Source: Piezodorus guildinii (taxonomy: Eukaryota > Arthropoda > Insecta > Hemiptera > Pentatomidae). From it: a stretch of 64,000 nucleotides of DNA. The position numbers were made by a program, and so were the translations under genes. The DNA is taken from positions 102,094,563 to 102,158,562 of the forward strand of contig CM041297.1 in NCBI GenBank assembly GCA_023052935.1, in the 5' to 3' direction. Shown here piece after piece: positions 23,298 to 34,455 of the stretch; positions within the stretch are counted from its first letter, which is position 1, and each line of letters begins with the position of its first letter. The notes below the pieces were generated by a model that saw only the letters and a list, made by a program, of their open reading frames with translations, searched no databases and was not told where the DNA came from.

Positions 23298-24609
23298 ATG
23301 CGATATTATCATCAAGTAATGTCCTCCAAAGCTTCAACTAAAAGATCTAGATCTAGTGGTTCAATCACGTCTCCTACAAAACAAAGACCTCGCCGTGATA
23401 CTAATAAAAAATTAAATCTACAAGCAACCCCTTCGGGTACTAATTCAGAATCTGAACCACAACCTGGCACATCGTCACAAGGGATGACTGACGAATCGCC
23501 GTTTTTCACCCCGAATCCTTTTCAGATTTTGCATAATGAAAAAGAAAACATGGAATCTACTCCTATACCCAGTGAACCACGGCCTCCTCCCATATTTGTC
23601 AAAAATATTAGAAATTTCCAGTTGTTGTGTGCGCAATTGAACAAAATTACCGAATCTACCAGCTACTACTGTATGAGTAGAATCAATGATACCAAAATAT
23701 CTCCTACTACTGCCGAGACATATAGAAAAATAGTGAAATATTTAACTGAAACCAAAGCAGATTTCCATACCTATCAGCTACGCCAAGAGAGAGCTTTAAG
23801 GGTTGTAATCAGAAACTTACACCCCTCGACACCAGTTGAAGCAATTAAAGAAGAACTAACGGAGATGGGCTATAAAGTGCGGCAAGTCACTAATGTCCTA
23901 AAGGATAAAATTCCTCTACCTCTCTTTTTTGTGGATTTGGAACCAGCAGAAGGAGTTGAAAAAAATCTATGACCTCAATAGATTATACTATACCAGCGTA
24001 AGAGTTGAAAAACCTTACATAAAGAAGGAGATAGTTCAGTGCCATAACTGTCAAGCATATGGTCATACTAAAAGTTATTGTCATCACATACCTCGATGCG
24101 TGAAATGCGGTGAACAGCACAAGTCTGTGGAGTGTACAAAACCAAAATCAACACCAGCTGTATGTGCTCATTGCCTCAAGGACCACCCAGCCAACTATAA
24201 AGGATGCCAAATCTATAAGGAACTGAGGACCAGGTTTCAAAAACCTCAAGTACTGGATGAAACAGCAAGACAAGTAAGAAACAGAAGAGAACCCTCAAAA
24301 CTTATTGATGCCAATGTATCATTTGCCCACCTACTTGGAGGTGGAAATCAAAGTACTGAAGCCGTGGCCCTGCCGGAACTACAGAATGTACCTCAATCCA
24401 TTCCACATATACCTCTTCCTCAAAATGTAACCAATCCTAAAAATCCTAATCAACCACAAATCTCTCATATCCCTCCTCCTTCAAATGCCACAGACCTTAC
24501 CAGTTTGATGACATCCTTTATCTCCGAAATTAAATCCCTTGTTATGCCCCTAATATCACTCCTTACGAATCTCGTATCAAATCTCATTCCTGCCTTAAAA
24601 AAACCATAA
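23298..24609 (+). pseudogene. Jockey ORF1 (gag-like, zinc knuckles), one-base frameshift
   Basis: Part one runs from 23298 (or the ATG at 23319, MSSKAST) to a stop near 23972; part two continues in the next frame to 24609. Removing one A from the seven-A run at 23959-23965 would join them into about 437 residues. The first ~90 residues are Ser/Pro-rich and disordered, followed by an RNA-binding-like region (residues ~95-225). The second part has three zinc knuckles: C-x2-C-x4-H-x4-C, C-x2-C-x3-H-x4-C and C-x2-C-x3-H-x6-C, in the CHNCQAYGH...CVKCGEQH...CAHCLKDH series typical of Jockey gag proteins that package element RNA. A Pro-rich tail follows. The shift may be mutation, sequencing error in a homopolymer, or slippage. 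Confidence 0.85.
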
Positions 24610-27288
24610 ATGACTACACCTAATTCCTTATCCATTCTCCTTTGGAATGCGAATGGTGTTAGAACTCACACTGACGAACTTACAGCCGTACTGCAAGACA
24701 AAAACATTGATGTTGCACTCATTACTGAAACTAGACTAACCACTAAACAGTGCTTTAAAATACCAGGATACACGACATACCGGACAGACCATCCAGACGG
24801 CAAAGCCCATGCCGGTACTGCTGTCATAGTCCGCCGATCCCTCTCCCATCACTTACACCCACTTCCCGCCCACGATTACCTACAAGCAACTTCCATTGTT
24901 ATCAAAACATTTTCCTTTCCGCTTATCATCGCATCAGCATACTGCCCTCCTAAACATCCCATTTCCTCTGCCCAATTTGAATCGTTTCTCAACTACTTGG
25001 GTAATCACTTCATTTTGGGTGCAGACTTAAATGCCAAGAATCAACAGTGGGGTTCTAGAACCACCAATTCTCGTGGACGGACATTGCAATCTGCACTCAA
25101 CTCCCGACGCTTTCATCTCCTACCTCCCGATTCTCCTACCTACTGGCCAACAGATCCTAACCGTAATCCTGACATCCTCGACTTCTTCATCCACAGCGGA
25201 TTAGGCTCTCTTAATTTTTCCATAGCTCGCCTTGATGAACTATCCTCTGATCATAGTCCATTGATTCTAAATGTATCCATAACACCTATTCCTAAACCTA
25301 TCCCACCGTCATTCATTAGAGGCCCTGTCAACTGGAACCTCTTCCGCGAAATCCTCACTAATGATATTGACCTCAGAGTGATTCTCAAAACCCCAAATGA
25401 CCTTGACGACGCCGTATATTCCTTTACAACCGCTATTCAACAAGCTGCCTGGACTGCCTCCTCTCCCAAGTACTCCCAAATAACTCCTTATAAAAGCCAT
25501 TTACCACAACACCTGACAGACCTCATCAACAGCAAACGCCGAGCCAGAACATTATGGCAACGCACCCGCCACCCAGAGGATCGCCGCTCCTATAACTTTT
25601 TTTGTAGAAAATTAAAGCGGGAGTTGGCGATCTTCCGTTCCCAATCCTACAATACCTACCTCTCCTCTCTCTCGACTCGTGACAATTCCCTTTGGAATGT
25701 CACGAAGAGAATCCTAAAATCCCACACCATTTCCCATCCTCTTCGGCGCTGTGATAGTTCCTGGGCTGCTTCTGACAAGGATAAGGCCGAGGAATTCGCA
25801 CAGCACCTTTCCAAAGTTTTTACTCCTCATCCAGAGCTTAATCCTACCCATACGGCGGCAGTTGAAGAGTTCCTTATATCACCAATACCGCTTTCCTTAC
25901 CACCTAAAGCAGTTAATCCCTCTGAGGTCAGATATCTTCTTAAAAAGCTTCCTCTCCGTAAATCCCCTGGATACGATCTCCTTACTCCTCAAATCTTAAG
26001 ACAACTTCCACCTAAAGCCATTACATTCCTTACATATCTCTATAACTGTATCCTACGCACTACCTATTTTCCTCTCTTATGGAAACATTCAACTATCATC
26101 CTTTTCCTAAAACCAGGCAAACCTTCTAACAACACGTCATCTTACAGACCTATCAGCCTACTTCCGATCCTCTCAAAAATTTTCGAAAAGCTCCTACTAA
26201 AACGAATCCTAGCCAAATTTCAAAATTTTCCTTCACATCAGTTCGGATTTCGTCCTCAACATTCCACGGTTCAGCAAGGACTCCGAGTTGTGGACCACAT
26301 TTCCTCTGCCCTTGAGTGCAAGGAGTATTGTTCGGGTGCCTTTCTGGACATATCTCAAGCTTTCGACCGGGTGTGGCACCCGGGATTGCTCTTTAAGCTC
26401 AAAACCCATTTACCCCAATCCTTATACCTAGTCCTCCGATCCTATCTATCAAACCGCTCCTTCCGAGTTCGCTGTGGCTCAGAATTTTCCAAACATTATA
26501 TTGTTGAGGCTGGTGTTCCTCAAGGCAGCGTCTTGGGACCCGTCCTCTACATCCTCTACACCGCCGATATCCCTACCGATCCCGATACCTTTCTGGCAAC
26601 ATTTGCTGATGATACCGCCATTTTGTCATCCAATTCCGATCCTGAAGTAGCATCGATTAATTTACAAAATCACCTTTCCCTTGTCGAAGACTGGTGTAAC
26701 GCTTGGCGTATTAAGGTGAACGAAAACAAGTGCTCACACGTCACATTCACTCTTCGACGCAAATCCTGTCCAACGGTTTATTTAAATTCCCTACCGCTTC
26801 CTTCCTCTGACACAGTCCGGTATCTTGGCTTTTTACTAGACAAAAGACTGACGTGGAACCCACACACAAGACTTAAAAGAAAAGAACTTAACCGCAGATT
26901 CGGCCAGTTATACAGACTACTAAATAGAAAATCTCATCTTACAGTTGACAACAAATTACTAATATACAAGACAGTACTGAAACCAATATGGACCTACGGA
27001 CTTGAACTGTGGGGGACAGCTAAACATTCTAACATCAAACGCATCCAATCCTTCCAATCCAAAGTTCTCCGAACAATAGTTAATGCTCCTTATTACGTTA
27101 CCAACTCTACCCTACACCACGACCTTAAAATTCCATTTATTTTAGACCTGGTACCATCCAAATTTTCCAAATTTCATCAGAACCTTAGTCATCATCCTAA
27201 CCCTCTAGCACAATCCCTATCCAGTACCACCCATCCCTATAATCCTCCTCGAAGATTGAAACGGCAGTGGCCGCGAGACGTATTGTAA
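24610..27288 (+). CDS. Jockey ORF2: endonuclease and reverse transcriptase
   Basis: The frame is 892 residues, normal for the clade, and opens with an ATG directly after the ORF1 stop (TAAATG). Residues ~1-225 form the APE-type endonuclease: LLWNANGVRTH, ALITETRL, GADLNAKNQQWG and SSDHSPL, which nicks target DNA. Residues ~440-720 form the reverse transcriptase, with SYRPISLLP, GAFLDISQAFDRVWH, AGVPQGSVLGP (Q at ~638) and the catalytic FADD at 665-668. A C-terminal region (WTYGLELWG, VLRTIVNAPYYVTN, PPRRLKRQWPRDVL) is shared with ten truncated relatives in this window. No RNase H domain is present, as usual for Jockey. All visible catalytic motifs are intact. Confidence 0.95.
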   Translation: MTTPNSLSILLWNANGVRTHTDELTAVLQDKNIDVALITETRLTTKQCFKIPGYTTYRTDHPDGKAHAGTAVIVRRSLSHHLHPLPAHDYLQATSIVIKTFSFPLIIASAYCPPKHPISSAQFESFLNYLGNHFILGADLNAKNQQWGSRTTNSRGRTLQSALNSRRFHLLPPDSPTYWPTDPNRNPDILDFFIHSGLGSLNFSIARLDELSSDHSPLILNVSITPIPKPIPPSFIRGPVNWNLFREILTNDIDLRVILKTPNDLDDAVYSFTTAIQQAAWTASSPKYSQITPYKSHLPQHLTDLINSKRRARTLWQRTRHPEDRRSYNFFCRKLKRELAIFRSQSYNTYLSSLSTRDNSLWNVTKRILKSHTISHPLRRCDSSWAASDKDKAEEFAQHLSKVFTPHPELNPTHTAAVEEFLISPIPLSLPPKAVNPSEVRYLLKKLPLRKSPGYDLLTPQILRQLPPKAITFLTYLYNCILRTTYFPLLWKHSTIILFLKPGKPSNNTSSYRPISLLPILSKIFEKLLLKRILAKFQNFPSHQFGFRPQHSTVQQGLRVVDHISSALECKEYCSGAFLDISQAFDRVWHPGLLFKLKTHLPQSLYLVLRSYLSNRSFRVRCGSEFSKHYIVEAGVPQGSVLGPVLYILYTADIPTDPDTFLATFADDTAILSSNSDPEVASINLQNHLSLVEDWCNAWRIKVNENKCSHVTFTLRRKSCPTVYLNSLPLPSSDTVRYLGFLLDKRLTWNPHTRLKRKELNRRFGQLYRLLNRKSHLTVDNKLLIYKTVLKPIWTYGLELWGTAKHSNIKRIQSFQSKVLRTIVNAPYYVTNSTLHHDLKIPFILDLVPSKFSKFHQNLSHHPNPLAQSLSSTTHPYNPPRRLKRQWPRDVL

Positions 27289-27813
27289 ACGTTTAAATTG
27301 GAGTTCTGACACTGGTCAGATCCTCCGCTCATGTAATGTATGTTTGTGGCTATTACGCCCTAGTTCGGCCTCCACTGATTCACACCAGTGACGCGGCTGA
27401 GAGCGAGGGTCTAGGATCTTTTGGATTCCGCTTTTTCCTCCACAAGTGGGGGGAAAAGCCCAGTCTGGGGTCCCTCTATAGCACTTGTATATTTTGTATA
27501 TAGTTATGTTTGTTTGAATGATGTTTGTTTATCTGCAAACTTTTATTTATCTCAATTATAGGTTAATGTTTTGTTTTGTTTTGTTTTTATATTTATTATT
27601 ATTTAATTCTATATATATCATTTATTTGTATTTATCTCAGTTATAGGTTGTTGTTTGTTTTCTTATTTTGTATATATATTATATTTTATTTGTTTGACTT
27701 TATCATTGTATATATTGTGTGAATGGGATCATATATCACTATTACTAATGTTCATATAGAAACAAATTGTAATATATCTCAATAAAATAAAAAAAAATAA
27801 AGAAAATAATTGA

Positions 27814-28604
27814 GGAAAACGAGGGATAAGCAAACAAGATTGAAAAATTAATTATAATTTTAAACACAATCTGCAATTATCTTTAGCTCATATGTGGTAA
27901 GATACATTCGCGTAACAAAAAGCATAATCCGTTCTGCAGAATAACAAGAGATTAAATTTCTTATAACTAAATTTTATCTCTAACCAGATAATACTGATCA
28001 GAAGTGCGTCCAGACACTGGCTGGCATCAATCATCTAATGGAAAACTATGAATGAATAGTCGACTCATAAGAAGAGATAAAACAAAAGAAGTACCACAAA
28101 AATTCCTTAGTTAAATCCCAAACAATTATTCATTAAATAATTATTCCTTACATCAAACTAGAAAATGGGAACTATAAGTTGAACATCTATTGACCAATAT
28201 TTCTATAAAATCGAAAAATTTTAACATTTTGTAATTGGAAGATTAATAATAAGCACCATTATTGTATTATTATACTTGCGGTTAGGTATAAATAAACTTT
28301 AGCCTTAAGTTGATAAGTTAAGGCATATATATAAATATTGGATTGCTAGAAAATAATGCAGGATTTTGAGTTTTCTTTAATAAAAAAAAAACCCTATATA
28401 GCAAATTTACTTTTACTGAATTAATTATCTTAAAAACGATAATGTGTGTTTAAATATTTTGAATTTCGCCACATAGAAATAAATCTTTACTAAGATATCA
28501 AAAACCATGAGTGCTGAACCTTATTGTAACCAAATTAATGTAACATCAGAAATTGGCGATAATGAAGCATAACTAAATCGCAAGGAACCTATTTTGTTGC
28601 ATTA
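27814..28604. other. Unassigned A+T-rich DNA
   Basis: Nothing recognised. Confidence 0.5.
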
Positions 28605-28715
28605 CAACGCCCGGGCACAAATCTTACGTGGGACGTCTCCAAAACCTTGGGAGCTGGGATTTGAAACTCTGCCACACCAGCTCTACTCTCCAGTCCTCTC
28701 GCCTACGGCTCATCA
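28605..28715 (-). repeat. Possible tRNA-derived SINE remnant
   Basis: On the minus strand GTAGGCGAGAGGACTGGAG may be an A-box region and AGAGTTTCAAATCCC fits a B box, followed by a G/C-rich body (GACGTCCCACG, GCCCGGGCG). It is a single copy here and matches no other family in the window. Confidence 0.35.
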
Positions 28716-28740
28716 TTTTATTAGACATCTGAAGATTATT

Positions 28741-30428
28741 TATTAGAAGTCAGAAAAGATTATATAATATATATATATATATAATATATGAAATTAATTT
28801 TGCCATTTTTTTATTTTCATATTATCTTTACCAGTTATTCTCTATAATTTCCTGAATACAACACAGTGGACAAAATAATTTTTGCAAATAATTTTAGTGT
28901 TGCAGCCGTTTTAAGCTGAAAACATGTGTTGGGAAAATCTTTTTAACTCTAGTGATTTTGCAGATATCAAATAAAAAAAAAAAATAAACAAAAAGATAGC
29001 GATATGCTTTATATATTTTCCCTCACAACTTATTATCTTAAATAAAATAGTCTCAAAAATTAATAAAAAAACAAAACAAATAGTTTTAGTCTTAGTTTTA
29101 GTTTTTAAGTTTATAAAAGAAAATAAAGTCACCTTTGATTTCCTTCTTCTTTTATAGTTTATTCATAATCCTACTTGCCGTAGCAATTTCTATTTTGGTT
29201 TAGGTAATTTTTTATTTTTATAAACTTAGAAAAATTCGTATTTTGATTTTTTTTACTTAGTAAAGCCTTAATAATTATTTAATTAACTCTTAATTCCGAG
29301 TGTTGTTAGTAACATGAAACAGTTCAAAATGTCTGGTGTGATAACATTGATATTTTTTGTTAGGTGTTTATGAAGACTGTTTTTCCATTTTTTTTTTTTT
29401 TTTTTTATAACTGCTTTAACAAAACCATGATCAAAAGAATTTAATTATTTAAGATATAAATTAATTGTAGCAAGAGTATCAATAACGTGTTGGTCACTGT
29501 TTGTATAACACTTAATGTTAAATGCTTTTGATTTATTGTCAATACCTTGAGCAATTCTCACACTAAAAAAAAAGAGATTACGATTTGCATTTATATAATA
29601 ATTAAAACCGTCGTTATATAAGATATATATGAAGGTCACTACGGTCAATTGGTCATTGAGCAGCCCTGGATAAGATTTTACAGATAAGTTGGAAGACGAT
29701 ATTTTCTAAGGTTTTCTGAAGGTAACGGGGTCTGATGTAAAAGTGTTTTTATCTTTAATAGTTTACAGAGAAAACTTATTCGTTTTTTAAGCACGTTTCT
29801 GATAAACGGATAATCATTTCAGAATAATATTCTTTTCATTGCTCATTTGCATTTAAATTGATGTATTTTATTGTTTAAAAATACCGTCATTACCTCATGC
29901 CCTTATCTATTTTGAACAGAAGAGTTGAAGATGAAATACAAGCCCTTAGCAAACAGCATATTTGCTAACCTCGGCAGTTGGTCAAGAGAAGGGGTCACTA
30001 AAGGTAAGAGAAGTCGCAACCTCTTGGATGAGCACATCTCACATACCTCAACAGTTTCTAAAATAAGGAAAACTTCAACATAGCACTTGGCGAAAAGTTA
30101 TTTTATTAAATAAAAAACGAATATGAGACCTCCGAAATAAGCTAAAAGTTTCATTACCATGTATACCTATTCATACCTCAAAATGTAACTTTATTTTTCT
30201 GGAACAGAAGGATACTGATGTTCCAGTGACATCGTACAAACAAAAGAAATATATTTACTCTAATGGACGCCTAAAAATAACCTCTGACTCCAGTCAGTGA
30301 AAGTGCCTTTATTAATTGATTCTACCGTCCGATATATTTCAAGTTATATCAGCTTCTTTGATAAAAACTATTTTAAGTAAAAGTACTCGCGACAAGTTTC
30401 TATTTTATAATAGTTTATTTTTGTATAA
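28741..30428. other. Unassigned DNA with short simple repeats
   Basis: An (AT)n run lies near 28766-28788 and a T-run at 29389-29406. An exon-like piece at about 29922-30003 is discussed under rejected items. No element termini are seen. Confidence 0.45.
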
Positions 30429-31004
30429 ATCCTCACACAAGACTGAAACGACAAGAAACTGCTCGAAGATATCGATTACTACTATACTAGACTAACACTT
30501 ATTAGACAAACGTTCAAAACTTCCAGTATATTACAAGAGACTCATTTACATCACTATTATCAGACCTATTTGGACATATGGAATCGAGCTTTAGGGCTCT
30601 ACGAAACCATCTAATCCCGCATGTAGTCCATACAATCCAAAATCCTTCGCAAAATCCTGAATGCTCCTTATTTTGTTACAAATCAACTCATCTATAATGA
30701 CCTTAACATTCCATTTGTTGCAGACATAGCCCGTGATAGATACTCCTCTTTTTATTCTAAACTCCCTGTCCATACAAATCCACTTGTCCGTGATTTATCT
30801 TCCTTAGATATCCCTGGTAAGCCCCCAAGGCGACTGAAAAGAAGGCCTCGGGACCTACTGCCTTAAAATAGTTAGTGAAGTGCTACCACTGGGTAGTTCT
30901 TTCTCAAGACATTTTCATAACTTTTCTTTTTCATTCCTCATATTTACTTATTGTGTTCTTTAATAAAGTTGTAAATTACTATAAATAAATACAAAAAAAA
31001 AAAG
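30429..31004 (+). pseudogene. Family B Jockey-like LINE, 5'-truncated
   Basis: The copy starts ATCCTCACACAAGACTG and reads through the RT C-terminal region (IRPIWTYGIEL, ILNAPYFVTNQLIYNDLNIPFVAD, a PPRRLKRR-like end) to a 3' UTR with GTGCTACCACTGGGTAG and a poly-A end. A weak target repeat (TTTGTATAA / TTTGTGTAA) flanks it at 30420-30428 and 31005-31013. No catalytic domain is present. Confidence 0.8.
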
Positions 31005-31260
31005 TTTGTGTAATATTTTTACTGCTTTTATATCATTTGAGTTGTTTCTACTTATTTACAAAACAATTAATGGTGTCCTTCAATTTCACTTGAACCTTTG
31101 AAATCACCAAGAAGAAAATGATCTTCAACTAATACTTCTGTATTCAAGGAAAAAAATAAAACAATAAAAAGCAAACATACTTTTTAATTTAGACAATTAT
31201 CGAATAAACAAATAACAGTAGAATTAGGTAATGCCTTATTATTCAATATAAAGCCTGAAG

Positions 31261-31446
31261 TTAGGCAGCGTTTCCAGAATACTGTAGAAACGTATCATCA
31301 TCAACACGAATATTATATGCACGAATTTTGGGAGTCTCGCAATTGTATTTAGTGAATGAAGTAGTCCACGAAAAAATTTTGTTGGGCAACATTGGAGTAC
31401 GTAGCGGCATTACTCTGAAGCATAACCAAGGATTCACAGTGTTTGA
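31261..31446 (-). other. Possible terminal exon of an unknown host gene
   Basis: On the minus strand GGTTATTTGCAG (acceptor at 31447-31449) is followed in phase 0 by 61 codons and a stop. The peptide begins SNTVNPWLCFRVMPLRTPML and ends DDDTFLQYSGNAA. Base composition is clearly less A+T-rich than the flanks. I do not recognise the family, and there is no obvious AATAAA shortly downstream. It could be a real last exon, a pseudogene piece or a chance frame. Confidence 0.3.
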
Positions 31447-31449
31447 CTG

Positions 31450-32069
31450 CAAATAACCAAAGTTATTTTTCAATGGTAAGTTTTAAAAACATTTAAATAT
31501 AAATCCATTTAAACACTTTGATGAGAATTGCATTTCGTCAGAGAACTTTGTATTAAAGACGCAATAGCTTAATATATTAATGATAGTTATCAAGGGTAAT
31601 TTATAATAAACCTCTGGCCTTGCGGGAACAGTTACCGCAGAGGGTGAAAGGTGTGGATCCTAATGGGACTTGCCAACGACCCAGTTCTTATCCTTTAAGG
31701 TAATGGAATCTCAATGAATGTGTAGTCAGTAAATATATCTACGATCCACATATAATTATGGGCTTATTAACTAGTTTATGAGAAATGTTTACACATACTG
31801 TACTACTCTTAAATTCTCAGAAAAGCTTCGATAACCGGGCGAACGATTTAGAATATTTTACTGTTACAAAATCTCTGTCTTAAAATCTGAAACGGAGAAT
31901 TAACATGTCTGGATTATTCGAAAAAATCGACTGAAATGATAGAAAACTTGTCCGTTTTTTTTTAAGGATTCACTATAAAGTCGAGTACATTGTCCTTTCT
32001 CTTGGAGGCTTTGGATCAAGCCTAGTGCAAGGTCTGATCTTAAAGGTTTTTCACTAAGTTTGGTTTTTT
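31450..32069. other. Unassigned DNA
   Basis: Nothing recognised. Confidence 0.5.
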
Positions 32070-32266
32070 TACTTTCACTTAACATATAGTAAGGGAAAGT
32101 ATTGCGATCGTGAAAATTTTCAAATTCCAGTTTTCAACGGAAATACACGTTTTAGGGTCCCCACAGTCCAAATGACCAAGTCCCGCAAAACGGTCTCTGT
32201 GTGTATATAAGTCGAGCGAGAAAACGAAAATTCTTATGAAACTGAAATTTTATATTAAAGACAACT

Positions 32267-32562
32267 ATTACTTATTTGGCCCGGACCAGGTATCAATCCT
32301 TTCATGAAAAACTCCATTCGCACTCTAACCCACTAGTTTCAATCCTTTCTTCCTCTTCGATTCCGGATAATCCTCCGAGGCGCCTGAAAAGGAAATGGCC
32401 CCGGAACCTTCTAGTTTAGAATATTTTTTGAGTGCTTCCAAAAGGAAACTTCTTTACATGTATATCATGTCATTGTATAATATAACACATCACACTTACT
32501 TAATGTATTTTTGTTAATACAGTTGTAAATACCAATAAAATGATTAATAAAAAAAAAAAAAA
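32267..32562 (+). pseudogene. Family B LINE 3' end nested in family F copy A
   Basis: A short 5'-truncated copy carrying the C-terminal PPRRLKRKWPR-like residues and the family 3' UTR. The direct repeat AAAGACAACT at 32257-32266 and 32560-32569 marks the insertion; the leading A's overlap the poly-A tail. Joining the flanks restores the family F sequence seen at 58370-58400. Confidence 0.85.
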
Positions 32563-33138
32563 GACAACTGTAACGCCCAAGATGTTACAGCAACTTTTTC
32601 ATAAAAATGAGCGAATCAGAAGAGTCACTTGCACCATGCATTTTGCACCTATTTACGATTTTCTCAAAACGGCTCTAACGATTTTCATTAAACACGCTAT
32701 ATCGATGTAAAATCAGACGGGCTTTAATATAATGAAGGTTTCATTCTGATTGAAATAGTTCATCAGGGCTTCAATGCCGATATTTCAAAATTGCTTCATC
32801 CAAAGTACCTTTAATTTTGTAATTTTTATGAAATTGGCCATATCATCTGATCAGCATTCCTAAAAAACAGGTAAATATAAGTCGAACGAATTCGATATCT
32901 AACTAAAGGAGAAAACTGTAAACATATTTTTTTTAATGCAATTTTTTCGTTTTTAAACTTAAGAACAATAATATAAAAGTATAATATACCGTTGAAATGC
33001 TTTAGAAAAAATATCGTCTTATACATGCCATTGTAAAAATTAACGGAGAGTGATGAAAAGCCGACAAAACAAACTAATTGTCGTAGATAATAATATAATA
33101 GATTATTTAATAAAACGCATGTATCTATTAAAATCAAT

Positions 33139-33535
33139 AATTGAGGCATTGATTTCCAAAAGGTACTATATCCATTCTAGGAAATATTACAGGAAGCACG
33201 AAAATCTCATATTACTATATTATTAAACTAGCTAATTTGGGTCTTTTTGCATTAAAATTTAGAATTATTTTTTTACTGTAATAATAACATCATATTAAAG
33301 TTATGAAATGATTTTTTTTAGAATGATTTGGAACGAAAATAAATGCGTAATTAGTACTTTTAGAAAATTACCGCATTTCTAAATCATGTTTTTAAAGGAC
33401 TTGAGGACTTGAATTCATGAGATAAAATCAAATAGAAGATTTAGATAAAACTAAATTATTAAAATACAAATCTGTAAAAAAATCAATTTCTTAAAAAATG
33501 TCCTTTAGTACCTTTTGGAAATCAACGTCTCAATT
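33139..33535. mobile_element. MITE-like inverted-repeat element, copy 1
   Basis: The left end (AATTGAGGCATTGATTTCCA) and the inverted right end (AATTGAGACGTTGATTTCCA) are near-identical and extend into AAGGTACTA. The interior is A+T-rich and non-coding, and matches the copy at 46970-47338. It interrupts family F copy A. Whether AATT is a target duplication or part of the terminus cannot be decided because it is palindromic. Confidence 0.75.
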
Positions 33536-33633
33536 CTTGACACAATTTCTTTACGTTTATAAATTTGTTTAAAAATTCTTGAATTGATATAAATAATGGA
33601 GGTAAGTGAAAGTCGTGTGTAGCGCGCACCAGA

Positions 33634-34442
33634 TCTTTACTTCTAAGACAAATAATTACAGCCTAGTTCTCCAAACCTCTCTGAATCAAATGAACTCAAT
33701 AATTATAATATCTATTAAAAATACAGCAAAGAAATTTCATTGATACTATCAAAATAAATAAAATTTCGTACATAACACTAATTACGTATATAGGTAAACT
33801 ATTTTCGAAAGTGGAAATTAACAAGAGCTGTTATCAGAACTTATCTGAAGGTTCTTCATTCAAAAACAACAATTACATTAATCACTATAAGTCTATTTGT
33901 TTAACACACCTTACACCTTCTCAGCTTACAAAATACGTGGAAATACACTTCAGAATTTTCCAGGTTTATTTTTCGAGTCCAAATGCTGAGAAGATAGCAA
34001 GGCATCAAACATCAAACAGAAAACATATCTAACTGGTCGAATCCAGTCTTACGTAGAATGTGGACCCAGAGAGATATTTTCTAAACATAGAACTGATTTT
34101 TATGGGTTACATGAAAACATAACACACACCATTAACATTAGAAAATATTTTTTCGATCGCAAGAATACTGTATATGAAACATTTCTCTACAGTAATATAT
34201 TAATAATCAATTAGTATTAATGTTTTTTTTAAATCTGTCAAGTACCACCATCCACTTGGTTTATTCCATCTTAGAACTTGACACTTGACTATTTTCCAAA
34301 TAACCACGGTCGAACATACACCGCAATATAGCTCTCCACGGTGATAATATTACAAAGTGAGGCGAAAGTAAAAATTAAAGTTTTTTAGGTAGTTTTATGA
34401 AATAACCATTTGATTATACAATATTTGACAATAATAAGAATC
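33634..34442. other. Unassigned DNA
   Basis: The frame at 33811-34032 has no recognisable content. Nothing else is seen. Confidence 0.45.
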
Positions 34443-34455
34443 GATTTTGAAAACC

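Larger units (their letters stand above)
22997..27800 (+). mobile_element. Full-length Jockey-clade LINE with 13-bp target duplication
   Basis: The 4804-bp element is bracketed by AGAAAATAATTGA at 22984-22996 and 27801-27813. It has a ~300-bp 5' leader beginning TGCGCGTGTGTATAGCGG, ORF1 (gag-like, one frameshift), ORF2 (endonuclease plus RT, intact) and a ~510-bp 3' UTR ending in AATAAAATAAAAAAAAATAA. A leader this complete suggests insertion without 5' truncation. Jockey-type leaders usually carry an internal RNA polymerase II promoter; I cannot point to the elements here. The perfect target repeat and open ORF2 indicate recent activity. Confidence 0.93.
32070..33633 (+). repeat. Family F repeat, copy A, with two nested insertions
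   Basis: The copy starts at ACTTTCACTTA and ends GTAAGTGAAAGTCGTGTGT...CCAGAT, the limits shared by all family F copies. Inside, a family B LINE sits at 32267-32562 and a MITE-like element at about 33139-33535. Without them it would be close to the ~0.9 kb of copy C (58180-59083). Family F has no coding capacity that I can see. Confidence 0.75.

Noticed and set aside
29915..30010. Plus-strand exon-like piece with TTTTGAACAG acceptor, an ATG frame (MKYKPLANSIFANL...) and GTAAGA donor
   Set aside because: Short, no recognised family, and splice-like strings are common in this composition. Insufficient support to list as a gene.
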